DNA of 64,000 nucleotides from Deltaproteobacteria bacterium (GTDB taxonomy: Bacteria; Myxococcota_A; UBA796; UBA2385), in the NCBI GenBank assembly GCA_016792625.1, contig JAEUKK010000203.1, positions 1 through 64,000 of the forward strand, read 5' to 3'. Positions within the stretch are counted from its first letter, which is position 1. Every line of letters begins with the position of its first letter. Shown here piece after piece: positions 8,130 through 15,738 of the stretch. The notes under the pieces are model-generated. The model was given only the letters and a program-made list of their open reading frames with translations, searched no databases and was not told where the DNA came from. A program made the translations under genes and the position numbers.

Positions 8130-9458
8130 ATGTCTGCCCCGCCCTCTTCCTGTCGCCTGCGCTCAACCCTCCCCGTGGGGCTCGGAGCGGCGCTTTGGTT
8201 GACCCTCACCGTCCCTGCGGCCCAGGCGGCAGATTGGCTGCGCATCCTCGGCGAGGAGGCGCCGGGCGTCGACGCCAAGCCGCGGGCCACCGGCTTCCTC
8301 GAGGCCGTGGGGGAGGGCATCGTCGGCGGCGGCTCGGCCGAGGGCCTGCCCGCCGAGCTCGGTGATCTGGAGGGGGAGCTGCCCAGCTTCAACCGGATCG
8401 GCCCCGGCGACGCCACCTGGGGCTTCTCGGTCAAGCGGGCCCGCTTCGGCCTGCGCGGGGTAGTGCCCGGCGCCAAGGACATCGTCAGCTACGCCATCTC
8501 GGCCGAGTTTGGCGACAACCAGCTCACCCGCACCGAGCCGGTGGTGCTCACCGACGCCGCGACCAACCTTCGCTTCGCGCCCTTCGCCCAGCTCCGCCTG
8601 GGCCAATTTAAGCTGCCCACCGCTGAAGAGGCCATAGAGAGCAACCCGCAGGCCGCCCACTTCGTCAATTTCTCCACCGGCCTGTCCGCGCTCATGCTCG
8701 AGAGCCCGGTCGAGGGCGGCAAGTACACGGGCGGCGCCTCGGGCCTGCGCGACGTCGGCGCCATGCTCTGGGGTCACCACGAGCTCGGCGGCGGCGGGCT
8801 GCGCTACGCCTTGATGCTCAGCAACGGGCGGATGGGCGGGCTTGACGTGGACGACAACAAGGACCTGACGGGGAGGGTCAGCGCGACCCTCTGGGGGAGA
8901 GGTGATCCGCGTGACCCGAGGCGTGAGGAGCTGGTCGCCTTCGGCTGGTGGCAGGAAGGCAGCCGCCTCGTCGCCCCCGAGCTCAGCGCCGCCGCTGAAG
9001 ACGCCGAGCCACAGCGCCACGACCGTCGGCGGCGGGGCGCGGGCCTCAGCCTGCAGCGTGGGGGCCTTCATCTGCGCTCGGAGCTGATCGGCGCGCAGGG
9101 CGTCATTGACGCGGGCTTCCGCCTGCCCTTCCCTGGCCGAGAGGTCGTGATCCTCGGCGACGCCCAGGCCCGCGCGAGCAACACCTTTGCCCACTACGCC
9201 CACCCGGTGGGTAACGGCTACAGCTTGGGCGGAGGGCTCCGCTACGACCACATGCGCCGCTGGACCGAGGCGCCGCCGGATGAGCGGCTGTTTCAGACCT
9301 GGACGGCCAACGCCACCCTCGGTGTCGGCGAGAAGGTCCACCTGCTCGTCGACTACGAGCGCCGCTCCGTCAGCGCCCCCGAGGGCAAGGCGGCGACCTC
9401 CCGCCTGCTCGACACGATGGGCGACCGCGTGTCCGCCGAGCTGGTGGTCAATTTCTAA
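8130..9458 (+). CDS. Phosphate-selective porin-like outer membrane protein (OprO/OprP type)
   Basis: This 442-residue protein has a clear signal peptide ending PAAQAAD. The mature sequence shows family landmarks: FSVKRARFGLRG near the first strands, then RLGQFKLPTAEEAIESN, matching the R-x-G-x-x-K-x-P-x-x-x-E pattern of Porin_O_P proteins. Repeated amphipathic strands follow and the protein ends LVVNF with a terminal Phe. The expected role is a trimeric outer-membrane pore for anions such as phosphate or pyrophosphate; selectivity cannot be read from sequence. The start context is GGAGCTGCCCGATG. It ends 11 bases inside the convergent MarR gene. Confidence 0.82.
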   Translation: MSAPPSSCRLRSTLPVGLGAALWLTLTVPAAQAADWLRILGEEAPGVDAKPRATGFLEAVGEGIVGGGSAEGLPAELGDLEGELPSFNRIGPGDATWGFSVKRARFGLRGVVPGAKDIVSYAISAEFGDNQLTRTEPVVLTDAATNLRFAPFAQLRLGQFKLPTAEEAIESNPQAAHFVNFSTGLSALMLESPVEGGKYTGGASGLRDVGAMLWGHHELGGGGLRYALMLSNGRMGGLDVDDNKDLTGRVSATLWGRGDPRDPRREELVAFGWWQEGSRLVAPELSAAAEDAEPQRHDRRRRGAGLSLQRGGLHLRSELIGAQGVIDAGFRLPFPGREVVILGDAQARASNTFAHYAHPVGNGYSLGGGLRYDHMRRWTEAPPDERLFQTWTANATLGVGEKVHLLVDYERRSVSAPEGKAATSRLLDTMGDRVSAELVVNF

Positions 9459-9969
9459 GCGGAGGCCCCCCGGGCGCTTCGGCGAGCGCGGCCTCGGCCG
9501 CCCACAGGCCCTCGACCACCGGCAAGGTCTGCGCGAGGGTGGCCTTGAGCGCGTCGATCACGGCGTCGCCGGCCCCCGCCCGCAGCTCGGCCTCGAGCGC
9601 GGCGAGGTGCGCGAGGCCCTCGCGCAGGCCCGCTGCGCCCTGCGGCGTGAAGACGACGAGCTTGCCGCGTTTGTCGGCGGGATCGGGCACCCGGGTCAAC
9701 ACCCCGAGCGCGTCGAGGTCGTCAATGAGCTGGCCGACGGCCTGTCGGCTCAGGCCCACCCGCCGGGCCAGCTCGGCGGGGCGGGTGCCGCCCAGATCGA
9801 GGTGGGGCAGCAGCTGCATGTGCGCCGGCCGCAGCGCCTCGAGCCCGGGGCGCCGGTTGAGGCGGGCCACGGCCAGCTCATTGAACAGCCGCGCGGTGCG
9901 GAACAGCAGGTGGCCGAGGTTCTGGGCCTTCTCGGCGGCGAGCCCCGGGGGAGCTGAGGGCGGCGACAT
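9448..9969 (-). CDS. MarR-family transcriptional regulator
   Basis: This 173-residue winged-helix regulator has LRPAHMQLLPHL, then the recognition region TRPAELARRVGLSRQAVGQLIDDLDALG and the wing RVPDPADKRGKLVVFTPQG with the family Asp-Lys-Arg. It is divergent from the DUF4336 gene at 10067, and the 97-base gap holds a perfect 19-base palindrome. This is the usual arrangement for a MarR protein controlling its own and its neighbour's promoter. The start context is GGAGCGCCGATG. No ligand is evident. Its 3' end overlaps the porin gene tail to tail by 11 bases. Confidence 0.9.
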   Translation of the reverse strand: MSPPSAPPGLAAEKAQNLGHLLFRTARLFNELAVARLNRRPGLEALRPAHMQLLPHLDLGGTRPAELARRVGLSRQAVGQLIDDLDALGVLTRVPDPADKRGKLVVFTPQGAAGLREGLAHLAALEAELRAGAGDAVIDALKATLAQTLPVVEGLWAAEAALAEAPGGPPLRN

Positions 9970-9984
9970 CGGCGCTCCGGCACA

Positions 9985-10003
9985 TCGTCAAGTAACTTGA
10001 CGA
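9985..10003. promoter_or_regulatory. Probable MarR operator palindrome
   Basis: TCGTCAAGT-A-ACTTGACGA is a perfect 9-base inverted repeat around a single central A. It lies 16 bases upstream of the marR start and overlaps the -35 box of the divergent gene. Size and placement fit a MarR dimer site. Confidence 0.75.
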
Positions 10004-10025
10004 ACTGTGCGCCCCGTCCTATCCT
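9997..10025 (+). promoter_or_regulatory. Sigma70-type promoter for the DUF4336 gene
   Basis: TTGACG (9997-10002), a 17-base spacer, and TATCCT (10020-10025) make a well-spaced promoter. Its -35 is embedded in the right arm of the palindrome, so a bound regulator would block RNA polymerase. Expected transcription starts about 35 bases before the ATG at 10067. Confidence 0.6.
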
Positions 10026-10066
10026 CGGCGGGCCGGCGGGCCCACCTCCGCCGTGATGGAGCGCCG

Positions 10067-10783
10067 ATGTCCCTCCTCCCGCTCATCTCTGACCGCCCCG
10101 ACGCTGGGGTGTGGTCCGTCGCGCACGCGCTCAACGCGCCCGGCGGCCTGCCGATCGGCACCCGCAGCACGGTGATCCGCCGCGACGACGGGGCGCTGAT
10201 CCTCCACGCGCCGGGCGCTCTGACCCCGGCCGACATCGAGGCGATCCGCGCCTTGGGGCCGGTCGTCGCGGTGGTCGCGCCCAACCGCGAGCACCACCTC
10301 TTCGCCCGGGCGGCGGTGGCGGCCTTCCCCGGCGCCCAGCTGCACGCCCCGACGGGGATGGACAAGAAGCTTGCCGGCGCGCCCGACGCGCTGCTCCCCA
10401 GCGCGAACAGCGGCTGGGACGCGCGCTTCGGCGCGGCGCTCCCCTTGCTGCACGTCGGCGGCCTGCCCACCCTCGACGAGTGTGTGCTGCTGCACAAGGC
10501 GTCTGGCACGTTGATCACGACCGACCTGGTGTTCAACCTCGTCGACCTGCCGCCGAGCTTTGGCGCGACGATGCTGCGTTGGGTCGGCTCGGCGGGGCAG
10601 TACGGGCCGACGAACATCTTCAAGTGGCTGTTCCTCAAAGATAAGCATGCGCTGCGCCGCAGCCTCGACCAGCTGCTCGAGGCGGGCTTCGACCAAGTGA
10701 GCATGTGCCATGGCACGCCGATCACGGGCGATGGCGCGCGCCGCACCGCCGAGGCCTTCGCCTTCCTGCCCGCCGGGGCATAG
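10067..10783 (+). CDS. DUF4336 family protein (metallo-beta-lactamase-like fold)
   Basis: This 238-residue protein has the recognisable DUF4336 pattern: RSTVIRRDDGALILHAPGAL near the start, ALGPVVAVVAPNREHHLFA in the middle, and LITTDLVFNL and MCHGTPITGDG later. The family resembles metallo-beta-lactamases with a reduced metal site: here the NREHHL and CHGTPI histidines are candidates for metal ligands. The chemistry of the family is not established. The start follows GATGGAGCGCCGATG; a longer frame upstream lacks a good site. It is divergently paired with the MarR gene, so it is likely induced by a small molecule. Confidence 0.82.
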   Translation: MSLLPLISDRPDAGVWSVAHALNAPGGLPIGTRSTVIRRDDGALILHAPGALTPADIEAIRALGPVVAVVAPNREHHLFARAAVAAFPGAQLHAPTGMDKKLAGAPDALLPSANSGWDARFGAALPLLHVGGLPTLDECVLLHKASGTLITTDLVFNLVDLPPSFGATMLRWVGSAGQYGPTNIFKWLFLKDKHALRRSLDQLLEAGFDQVSMCHGTPITGDGARRTAEAFAFLPAGA

Positions 10784-10829
10784 GCTTGGGGATCGCGCCC
10801 GGCCCCCGGCCGCGCGCCCGGAGCGCCTG

Positions 10830-11837
10830 ATGCCGACCCCGACCGCCGCCCCGGGCCTGCCGCCCCGCCGGCCCCGCCGCGTGCTGGTGACCGGCGCGGC
10901 GGGCTTCATCGGCAGCCACCTCGTCGAGGCGCTGCTGGCCGCTGATCCCGAGGTCGAGGTGCTGAGCTTCGACAAGCTCGGCTACGCGGGCCGGCGCGAC
11001 AACCTCGCCGCGGTCGAGGGCGAGCCCCGGCACCGGCTCTTCGTTGGGGATGTCGCGGTCGACGCCGATCTCGACGTCGCCTTCTCCGGCTTTCAGCCCG
11101 ACGCGGTGGTGCACCTCGCCGCCGAGAGCCACGTCGACCGCTCCTTGGCCTCCCCGGCGCTGTTCTTCGTCAGCAACACCATCGGCGCCGAGCGGGTGCT
11201 CGCCGCGGCGCGGCGGCACGGCGACCCCCTGGTGCTGCTGGCCAGCACTGACGAGGTCTACGGCCAGCTCGATCTGGCAGATCCCCCCTGGTCCGAAGAC
11301 GCGCCCCTGCGGCCCCGCAGCCCCTACAGCGTGAGCAAAGCGGCGGCCGATCACCTTGCCCAGGCCGCTTTTGCCACCTATGGTCAGCCCGTGATCATCA
11401 GCCGGGCCAGCAACACCTACGGCCCCCGTCAGCACACCGAGAAGCTCATCCCCCGCATGGTCACCGCCGCTTGGGATCACCAGCCCATGCCGCTCTACGG
11501 CGACGGCCTGCACGTGCGGGATTGGCTGCACATCGGCGATCACGTCGCCGGGCTGATGTTGTTGGTGCGCGAGGGCCGCTTAGGCCAGGCCTACCACCTC
11601 GGGGGCGGCCAAGAGCGCAGCAACATCAGCGTGCTGCAAGCCATCCTTGAGATCCTCGACCGCCCCGCTTCGCTGATCACGCCCGTCGCCGACCGGCCCG
11701 GGCACGACCGCCGCTACGCGCTGGACTGCAGCCGAGCGCACGCGCTGGGATGGCGCCCTCGTCGTCGTTTTGAGGACGCGCTCGCCGAGACCGCCGAGTG
11801 GTACGCGCTGAACCCCGGGTGGTGGCGGGGCAGGTGA
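10830..11837 (+). CDS. rfbB: dTDP-glucose 4,6-dehydratase-like NAD-dependent epimerase/dehydratase
   Basis: This 335-residue extended SDR enzyme has the NAD-binding TGAAGFIGSHLVEAL, the active-site loop ASTDEVYG (Thr-Asp-Glu triad as in RfbB), and the YxxxK pair in SPYSVSKAAADH. RASNTYGPRQHTEKLIPRM and GDGLHVRDWLHIGDH are the standard substrate and oligomer loops of dTDP-glucose dehydratases. It would convert dTDP-glucose to the 4-keto-6-deoxy sugar in the cytoplasm for surface polysaccharide. No rfbA, C or D partners are next to it. The convergent sulfotransferase may act on related glycans, but this is only a neighbour argument. Confidence 0.87.
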   Translation: MPTPTAAPGLPPRRPRRVLVTGAAGFIGSHLVEALLAADPEVEVLSFDKLGYAGRRDNLAAVEGEPRHRLFVGDVAVDADLDVAFSGFQPDAVVHLAAESHVDRSLASPALFFVSNTIGAERVLAAARRHGDPLVLLASTDEVYGQLDLADPPWSEDAPLRPRSPYSVSKAAADHLAQAAFATYGQPVIISRASNTYGPRQHTEKLIPRMVTAAWDHQPMPLYGDGLHVRDWLHIGDHVAGLMLLVREGRLGQAYHLGGGQERSNISVLQAILEILDRPASLITPVADRPGHDRRYALDCSRAHALGWRPRRRFEDALAETAEWYALNPGWWRGR

Positions 11838-11856
11838 GGGGAGGGGTGGCGCCCCC

Positions 11857-12732
11857 TCAGCCCCGCGCCATCCGCCCGAGCCGCTCGGCCCACGGCCCCG
11901 CCTCCGCCGGGAACCTCCGTGCCAACGCCATGGTCGCTGGCGCTAGGCGCAGGGCCAGCTGCTTGCCCAGCTCTGGCGGCAGATCCGCGGCGGGCGCGTC
12001 GTTGTAGCGCTTCTCGGCGAGGCTGCGCACTGAATCAGGGCGGAAGGGCACGCCGAAGGTGCCGCAGAGCTGGGCGACCACGGCGAGCGGGTCGGCCTCG
12101 AGGCGGGGGTACCAGAGGATGAGCACCCGGTCGGGGCCAAATGCACCCTCCCAGGTGGCCAAAAGCTGGCTGTAGTCGCTCATCTTCAGCGCGTCGGGGG
12201 CGAGGGCCAGCGCCGCGGCCTCGGGGCCGTCGACCCGCGGGATGTGGCCGGCGCGGTGCATCATGCGCACCATGGACCAGATGCGGTCGACGGGATCACG
12301 CAGCATCACGATGATCTTGGCGTTGGGGCAGGCGGCTTTGACCTGCGCGGCCTGGGCGGGCCCCATGGCCGCGTAGTTGGGGCTGACCTCGCCGCAGATC
12401 CGCGGGCCGGCGGGCGCGAAGAGCTGGCGGTACCAGGCGAGATCCATGCGCTCGTCGAGGCAAAGGCGGCTGTACCAGCGCAAGATCTCGAGGTCGACGC
12501 TCTTCTTGGCCACTTCGCGGCTGAGCTGGGTGTGCCAGGCCTGCAGCTTCCAGCTCAGGTTGGCCCGCGGGTCGAGGAAGAAGTCGAGCTCTTTAAACGG
12601 CGGCAGCCAAAAGCCAGGGTGGTGCGCCATCACGTGGTGCAGCCAGGTGGTGCCGCCCTTTTGGGTGCCCACGCATACGAAGTCGGGGGAGCGGGGCTGG
12701 CCGCGGGGCGGCGCGGGCGCGGGCGCGGACAT
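11857..12732 (-). CDS. PAPS-dependent sulfotransferase
   Basis: This 291-residue protein has the 5'-phosphosulfate loop VGTQKGGTTWLHHVM near residue 20 and the 3'-phosphate segment KIIVMLRDPVDRIWSMV near the middle. These are the two PAPS-binding motifs of carbohydrate and aryl sulfotransferases. It would move sulfate from PAPS to a hydroxyl or amino group, probably on a glycan or lipid. The ATG at 12732 follows GGAGCCACCG; longer upstream frames are Arg- and Gln-rich and run antisense to the ccm genes, so they are not coding. It ends 19 bases from the convergent rfbB-like gene. Confidence 0.85.
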   Translation of the reverse strand: MSAPAPAPPRGQPRSPDFVCVGTQKGGTTWLHHVMAHHPGFWLPPFKELDFFLDPRANLSWKLQAWHTQLSREVAKKSVDLEILRWYSRLCLDERMDLAWYRQLFAPAGPRICGEVSPNYAAMGPAQAAQVKAACPNAKIIVMLRDPVDRIWSMVRMMHRAGHIPRVDGPEAAALALAPDALKMSDYSQLLATWEGAFGPDRVLILWYPRLEADPLAVVAQLCGTFGVPFRPDSVRSLAEKRYNDAPAADLPPELGKQLALRLAPATMALARRFPAEAGPWAERLGRMARG

Positions 12733-12837
12733 CGGTGGCTCCAGGACGGGGACGGCGGCGCGCGAGGGGGTTAGCCGCCGGCCTCCCCGTCTAGCGGACC
12801 GTCTTGGCCCGCGCGCTCTTCGCCCCCTGGTCCCGCC

Positions 12838-13614
12838 GTGAATGACGTGCCTGTCGCTGTCGCCGCGATGCCTTCGGCAGAGGGCACGGCGGTTGCGCGC
12901 GCGGCGGCGGTGGTGGGCGGGCCGCCCGCGGTGCGCTGCACGGGCCTCGCGCGCCGGTTCGGGCGCCGGTGGGCCTTTTCGCGGGTTGACCTCGAGGTCG
13001 CCGCCGGCGCGCGGCTGCTGATCATGGGGGCCAACGGCTCGGGCAAGACCACGCTGCTGAAGGTCATCTCGACCTTGATCCCGCCGAGCCTGGGCGCGGT
13101 GCAGATCTTTGGGCACGACGCTGGCGCCGACCCAGCGGCCGCGCGGGCCCGGCTGCACCTGCTCAGCCACAGCGCCGGGCTGTACGAAGACCTGTCGGGG
13201 GCCGACAACCTGCTCGTGCTCAGCCGCTTGCTTGGGCGACCCCTCGTCGACCCGGTCGCGCTGCTCGCGCGGGTCGGCTTGGCCCCCCGTCCTGAGCCGG
13301 TGCGCACCTACTCGGCCGGCATGCGCAAGCGCCTGCAGCTGGCCGCGCTGCTGCTCAAAGACCCGCCGCTGACCCTGCTCGACGAGCCCTTCGCCGCCCT
13401 CGACCCCGCCGGCTGCGGGGCGGTCGAGGCGCTGATCTCTGGGCTGTCGGGCACGGTCATCGTGGCCAGCCACCAGGTCGGGCGCGCGGCCCGGCTGTGT
13501 GACCACGCCCTGCTCATGCACGAGGGCGCCGCCCGCTGGCAGGGCCCTGCCGCGCGCGCTGTCGAGGCCTACACCGCGCTGCACGGCATTGACAACGCCG
13601 ACGGTGGGGGTTGA
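12838..13614 (+). CDS. ccmA: Heme exporter ATP-binding protein CcmA
   Basis: This 258-residue ABC ATPase has Walker A GANGSGKTT (about 64-72), signature YSAGMRKRLQLAALL, Walker B LTLLDEPF and switch His in VIVASHQVG. With CcmB it uses ATP to release holo-CcmE from the CcmC-heme complex in System I cytochrome c maturation. The GTG at 12838 is taken as start, but an ATG at 12868 also fits and would remove an atypical Ala-rich head; the choice is uncertain. It is the first gene of a continuous operon, and ccmB starts 2 bases after its stop. Confidence 0.87.
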   Translation: MNDVPVAVAAMPSAEGTAVARAAAVVGGPPAVRCTGLARRFGRRWAFSRVDLEVAAGARLLIMGANGSGKTTLLKVISTLIPPSLGAVQIFGHDAGADPAAARARLHLLSHSAGLYEDLSGADNLLVLSRLLGRPLVDPVALLARVGLAPRPEPVRTYSAGMRKRLQLAALLLKDPPLTLLDEPFAALDPAGCGAVEALISGLSGTVIVASHQVGRAARLCDHALLMHEGAARWQGPAARAVEAYTALHGIDNADGGG

Positions 13615-13615
13615 G

Positions 13616-14308
13616 GTGGCCCTGAGCCCGACGGTCATCCTGCGCCAGATCGGCCAGATCCTGAGCAAAGACCTGCTCATCGAGTGGCGCGCCCGCAGCC
13701 GGGGCTTCGCGCTGGCCTGCTTCGCCCTGACCCTGCTGCTGTTGTTCAGCTTCGCCGTGGGGGCCGACGCCACCACCCTGCGCACACACGCCGGTGCGTA
13801 CTTGTGGATGTCGATCTTCCTCTCCAGCACGCTGTTGTTGGCCCAGAGCATGGCGCACGAGGTCGAGGCGGGCGCGCTCGACACGCTGGTCTTGGCGCCG
13901 ATCTCGCCGGCGGCGCTGTTCTTTGGCAAGGCCCTGGCCAACGCCGGCCAGCTCGTGCTGCTCGCCGCGGTGGCCCTGCCGCCGGTGATCGCGCTCTTCG
14001 ACGCGCCCCTGCGCGAGTCACCCCTGCGCCTCGCGGCGGTGGTGGTCGCCGGCTGCCTGGGGGTCGCGGCGCCGGGCACGCTGTATGCGGCCTTGACCGC
14101 CCGGCTCCAGAGCCGGCAGCTGCTGCTGCCGCTGCTTCTGTTTCCGCTGCTGGTGCCCTGCTTGCTGGCCTCCGTTAAGGCGACCTCGTTGTTGATGAGC
14201 GGCGACCCGATGCACCAGGTCAACGCGTGGCTGGGTCTTTTGTTGGCCTTTGACCTCCTGTACTGGAGCATCTGCGGCCTGCTGTTTGGGCGCGTGATCG
14301 AGTCCTGA
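13616..14308 (+). CDS. ccmB: Heme exporter membrane protein CcmB
   Basis: This protein of about 230 residues has six hydrophobic helices and opens with a cytoplasmic amphipathic stretch ILRQIGQILSKDLLIEWRARSR. The segment QSMAHEVEAGALDTLVLAPISP is the typical CcmB loop (family form FxxDxxxGxLExLLLSPL). The GTG start at 13616 is chosen because GGGGTTGAG lies just before it and the resulting length matches CcmB (about 220). Frames further upstream overlap ccmA. It forms the transporter core with CcmA and works next to CcmC. Confidence 0.88.
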   Translation: MALSPTVILRQIGQILSKDLLIEWRARSRGFALACFALTLLLLFSFAVGADATTLRTHAGAYLWMSIFLSSTLLLAQSMAHEVEAGALDTLVLAPISPAALFFGKALANAGQLVLLAAVALPPVIALFDAPLRESPLRLAAVVVAGCLGVAAPGTLYAALTARLQSRQLLLPLLLFPLLVPCLLASVKATSLLMSGDPMHQVNAWLGLLLAFDLLYWSICGLLFGRVIES

Positions 14309-14330
14309 ACGGGCGCCGAGGGGAGGGGTG

Positions 14331-15077
14331 ATGGCGACGACACAGAGCGGAGGGCTTCGGTGGGAGCACGGCCTGCTGGCGCTTGGGCTGGCCCTGCTGG
14401 CCGTCGGCCACGTGCAAGGCCTGTTCTTCGCGCCCGCTGAGGCCATGATGGGCGACGTGGGGCGGATCTTGTACGTGCACGTGCCCACCGCCTGGGCCGA
14501 CATGCTCGTCTACACCGCTTGTTTCGGCTTCGCCGTTGCCGCCCTCTGGACGGGCAAGGCCACCTACGACGCGGCGGTCGAGGCCAGCGCCGAGGTTGGC
14601 GTGCTCTACAACGCGCTGCTGCTCTTTCAGGGCTCGGTCTGGGCCCGCCCGACCTGGGGCGTCTTCTGGACCTGGGACCCCCGCCTCACCACCTCGGCGG
14701 TGGTGCTGGTGCTCTTCCTCGGCGTCTTGGTGCTGCGGCGCGTCATCCCCGAGCCCGAGCGGCGGCTGAACCTCAGCGCCATCGCCGCCGTGCTCGCCTA
14801 CGTCGGCGTCCCCATCGTGTACTTCTCGGTGAAGTGGTGGCGCACGTTGCACCAGCCCTTCTCGAGCCCGCAGACCGTCGACGGCAGCTTCATCACCCCG
14901 CTGCGCCTCGCGGCCTTCGGCATGATCTTCTTGGGTGCGGGGCTCATCGGCCTGCGCTGGCGCGCGCTGCGCCGCGGCCTAGAGCGTGATCTGGCCACCC
15001 CCGACCTGCCCGCCGCCGCCCCGGCCCTGCGCCTGCCGGGTGAGGCGGGCGGCTCCGCCGCCGGGGGTGCCTTGTGA
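14331..15077 (+). CDS. ccmC: Heme handling protein CcmC
   Basis: This 248-residue inner-membrane protein has six helices and the tryptophan-rich WWD-type motif WGVFWTWDPRLTT, which faces the periplasm and holds heme for transfer to CcmE. Conserved His residues flank it, such as YVHVPTAW before and TLHQPF after the motif. GAGGGGAGG precedes the ATG at 14331; a GTG three bases earlier is possible. The C-terminal Ala/Pro-rich extension after ALRRGLERDL is longer than usual. It overlaps ccmD by 4 bases. Confidence 0.92.
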   Translation: MATTQSGGLRWEHGLLALGLALLAVGHVQGLFFAPAEAMMGDVGRILYVHVPTAWADMLVYTACFGFAVAALWTGKATYDAAVEASAEVGVLYNALLLFQGSVWARPTWGVFWTWDPRLTTSAVVLVLFLGVLVLRRVIPEPERRLNLSAIAAVLAYVGVPIVYFSVKWWRTLHQPFSSPQTVDGSFITPLRLAAFGMIFLGAGLIGLRWRALRRGLERDLATPDLPAAAPALRLPGEAGGSAAGGAL

Positions 15078-15226
15078 ACGAGGTCGCGGAACCTGTCGCC
15101 ACCGGCGTCATCACCGGCGGGTGGTCCTACATTTGGGCGGCCTACGGCGTCACCTGGGCGGCCCTCCTCCTGTTCCTTGGCCGCGCCCTCCTGCTCAGCC
15201 GCGCGCCCGACCCGGAGCCCGAATGA
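15074..15226 (+). CDS. ccmD: Heme exporter subunit CcmD
   Basis: This 50-residue gene was found by reading the gap between ccmC and ccmE. GTG at 15074 overlaps the ccmC stop (GTGA), and its own end overlaps the ccmE start (ATGA). The peptide has GWSYIWAAYGVTW followed by AALLLFLGRALLLSR, one membrane helix after the aromatic WSYIWAAYG signature common in CcmD, and a short charged tail. CcmD stabilises the CcmABC complex and helps release holo-CcmE. Size, position and signature all agree. Confidence 0.87.
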   Translation: MNEVAEPVATGVITGGWSYIWAAYGVTWAALLLFLGRALLLSRAPDPEPE

Positions 15227-15738
15227 CCCCCGAACCCAGCCCCTCCGCACCAACCGCCGCGCCTCCGGTGCCCTCGACGCGCCCGGCGGCCACCCTCCAG
15301 CGGCGCCTCTTCCTGGTTGGCTCACTCCTGGTCGCCGGCCTCGCCCTCTCCGTCGTCGCTTTCGGCGACCTGGGCGAAGACCTCGTCTACTTCTGGGATC
15401 CGAGCCAGATGGCGGCCGCCGGTGAAGACGCCGTCGGCGCCACCATCCGCCTCGGCGGCGTGGTCAAGGCGGGCACGGTGCAGTGGCAGCCTGATGCCAA
15501 CTCGCTGAAGTTCATCGTGACCGACGGCAAGGTCGAGGTCCCGGTCGAGGCGACCGGCGCGCCGCCCCAGATGTTCCGCGAGGGCATCGGGGTGGTCGTC
15601 GAGGGCACCCTCACCAAAAGCGGCGTCTTTACGTCGGATCGCCTGATGGTGAAGCACAGCAACGAGTACAAAGCGCCCGAGGGCGAGATGAGCGCCGAGG
15701 AGCGCAAGACGCTCTACACCACCGTGGAGGAGCTGTGA
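15223..15738 (+). CDS. ccmE: Periplasmic heme chaperone CcmE
   Basis: This 171-residue protein has an N-terminal membrane anchor (RRLFLVGSLLVAGLALSVVAF) after a Pro/Ala-rich cytoplasmic head of about 30 residues. The OB-fold domain follows, with IRLGGVVKAGTV, SLKFIVTDG and GIGVVVEGTL. The heme-binding motif is VKHSNEYK, with His145 as the covalent heme ligand and Tyr four residues on (HxxxY). It takes heme from CcmC and passes it to CcmF/H. It overlaps ccmD by 4 bases at the start and ccmF at the end. Confidence 0.93.
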   Translation: MTPEPSPSAPTAAPPVPSTRPAATLQRRLFLVGSLLVAGLALSVVAFGDLGEDLVYFWDPSQMAAAGEDAVGATIRLGGVVKAGTVQWQPDANSLKFIVTDGKVEVPVEATGAPPQMFREGIGVVVEGTLTKSGVFTSDRLMVKHSNEYKAPEGEMSAEERKTLYTTVEEL

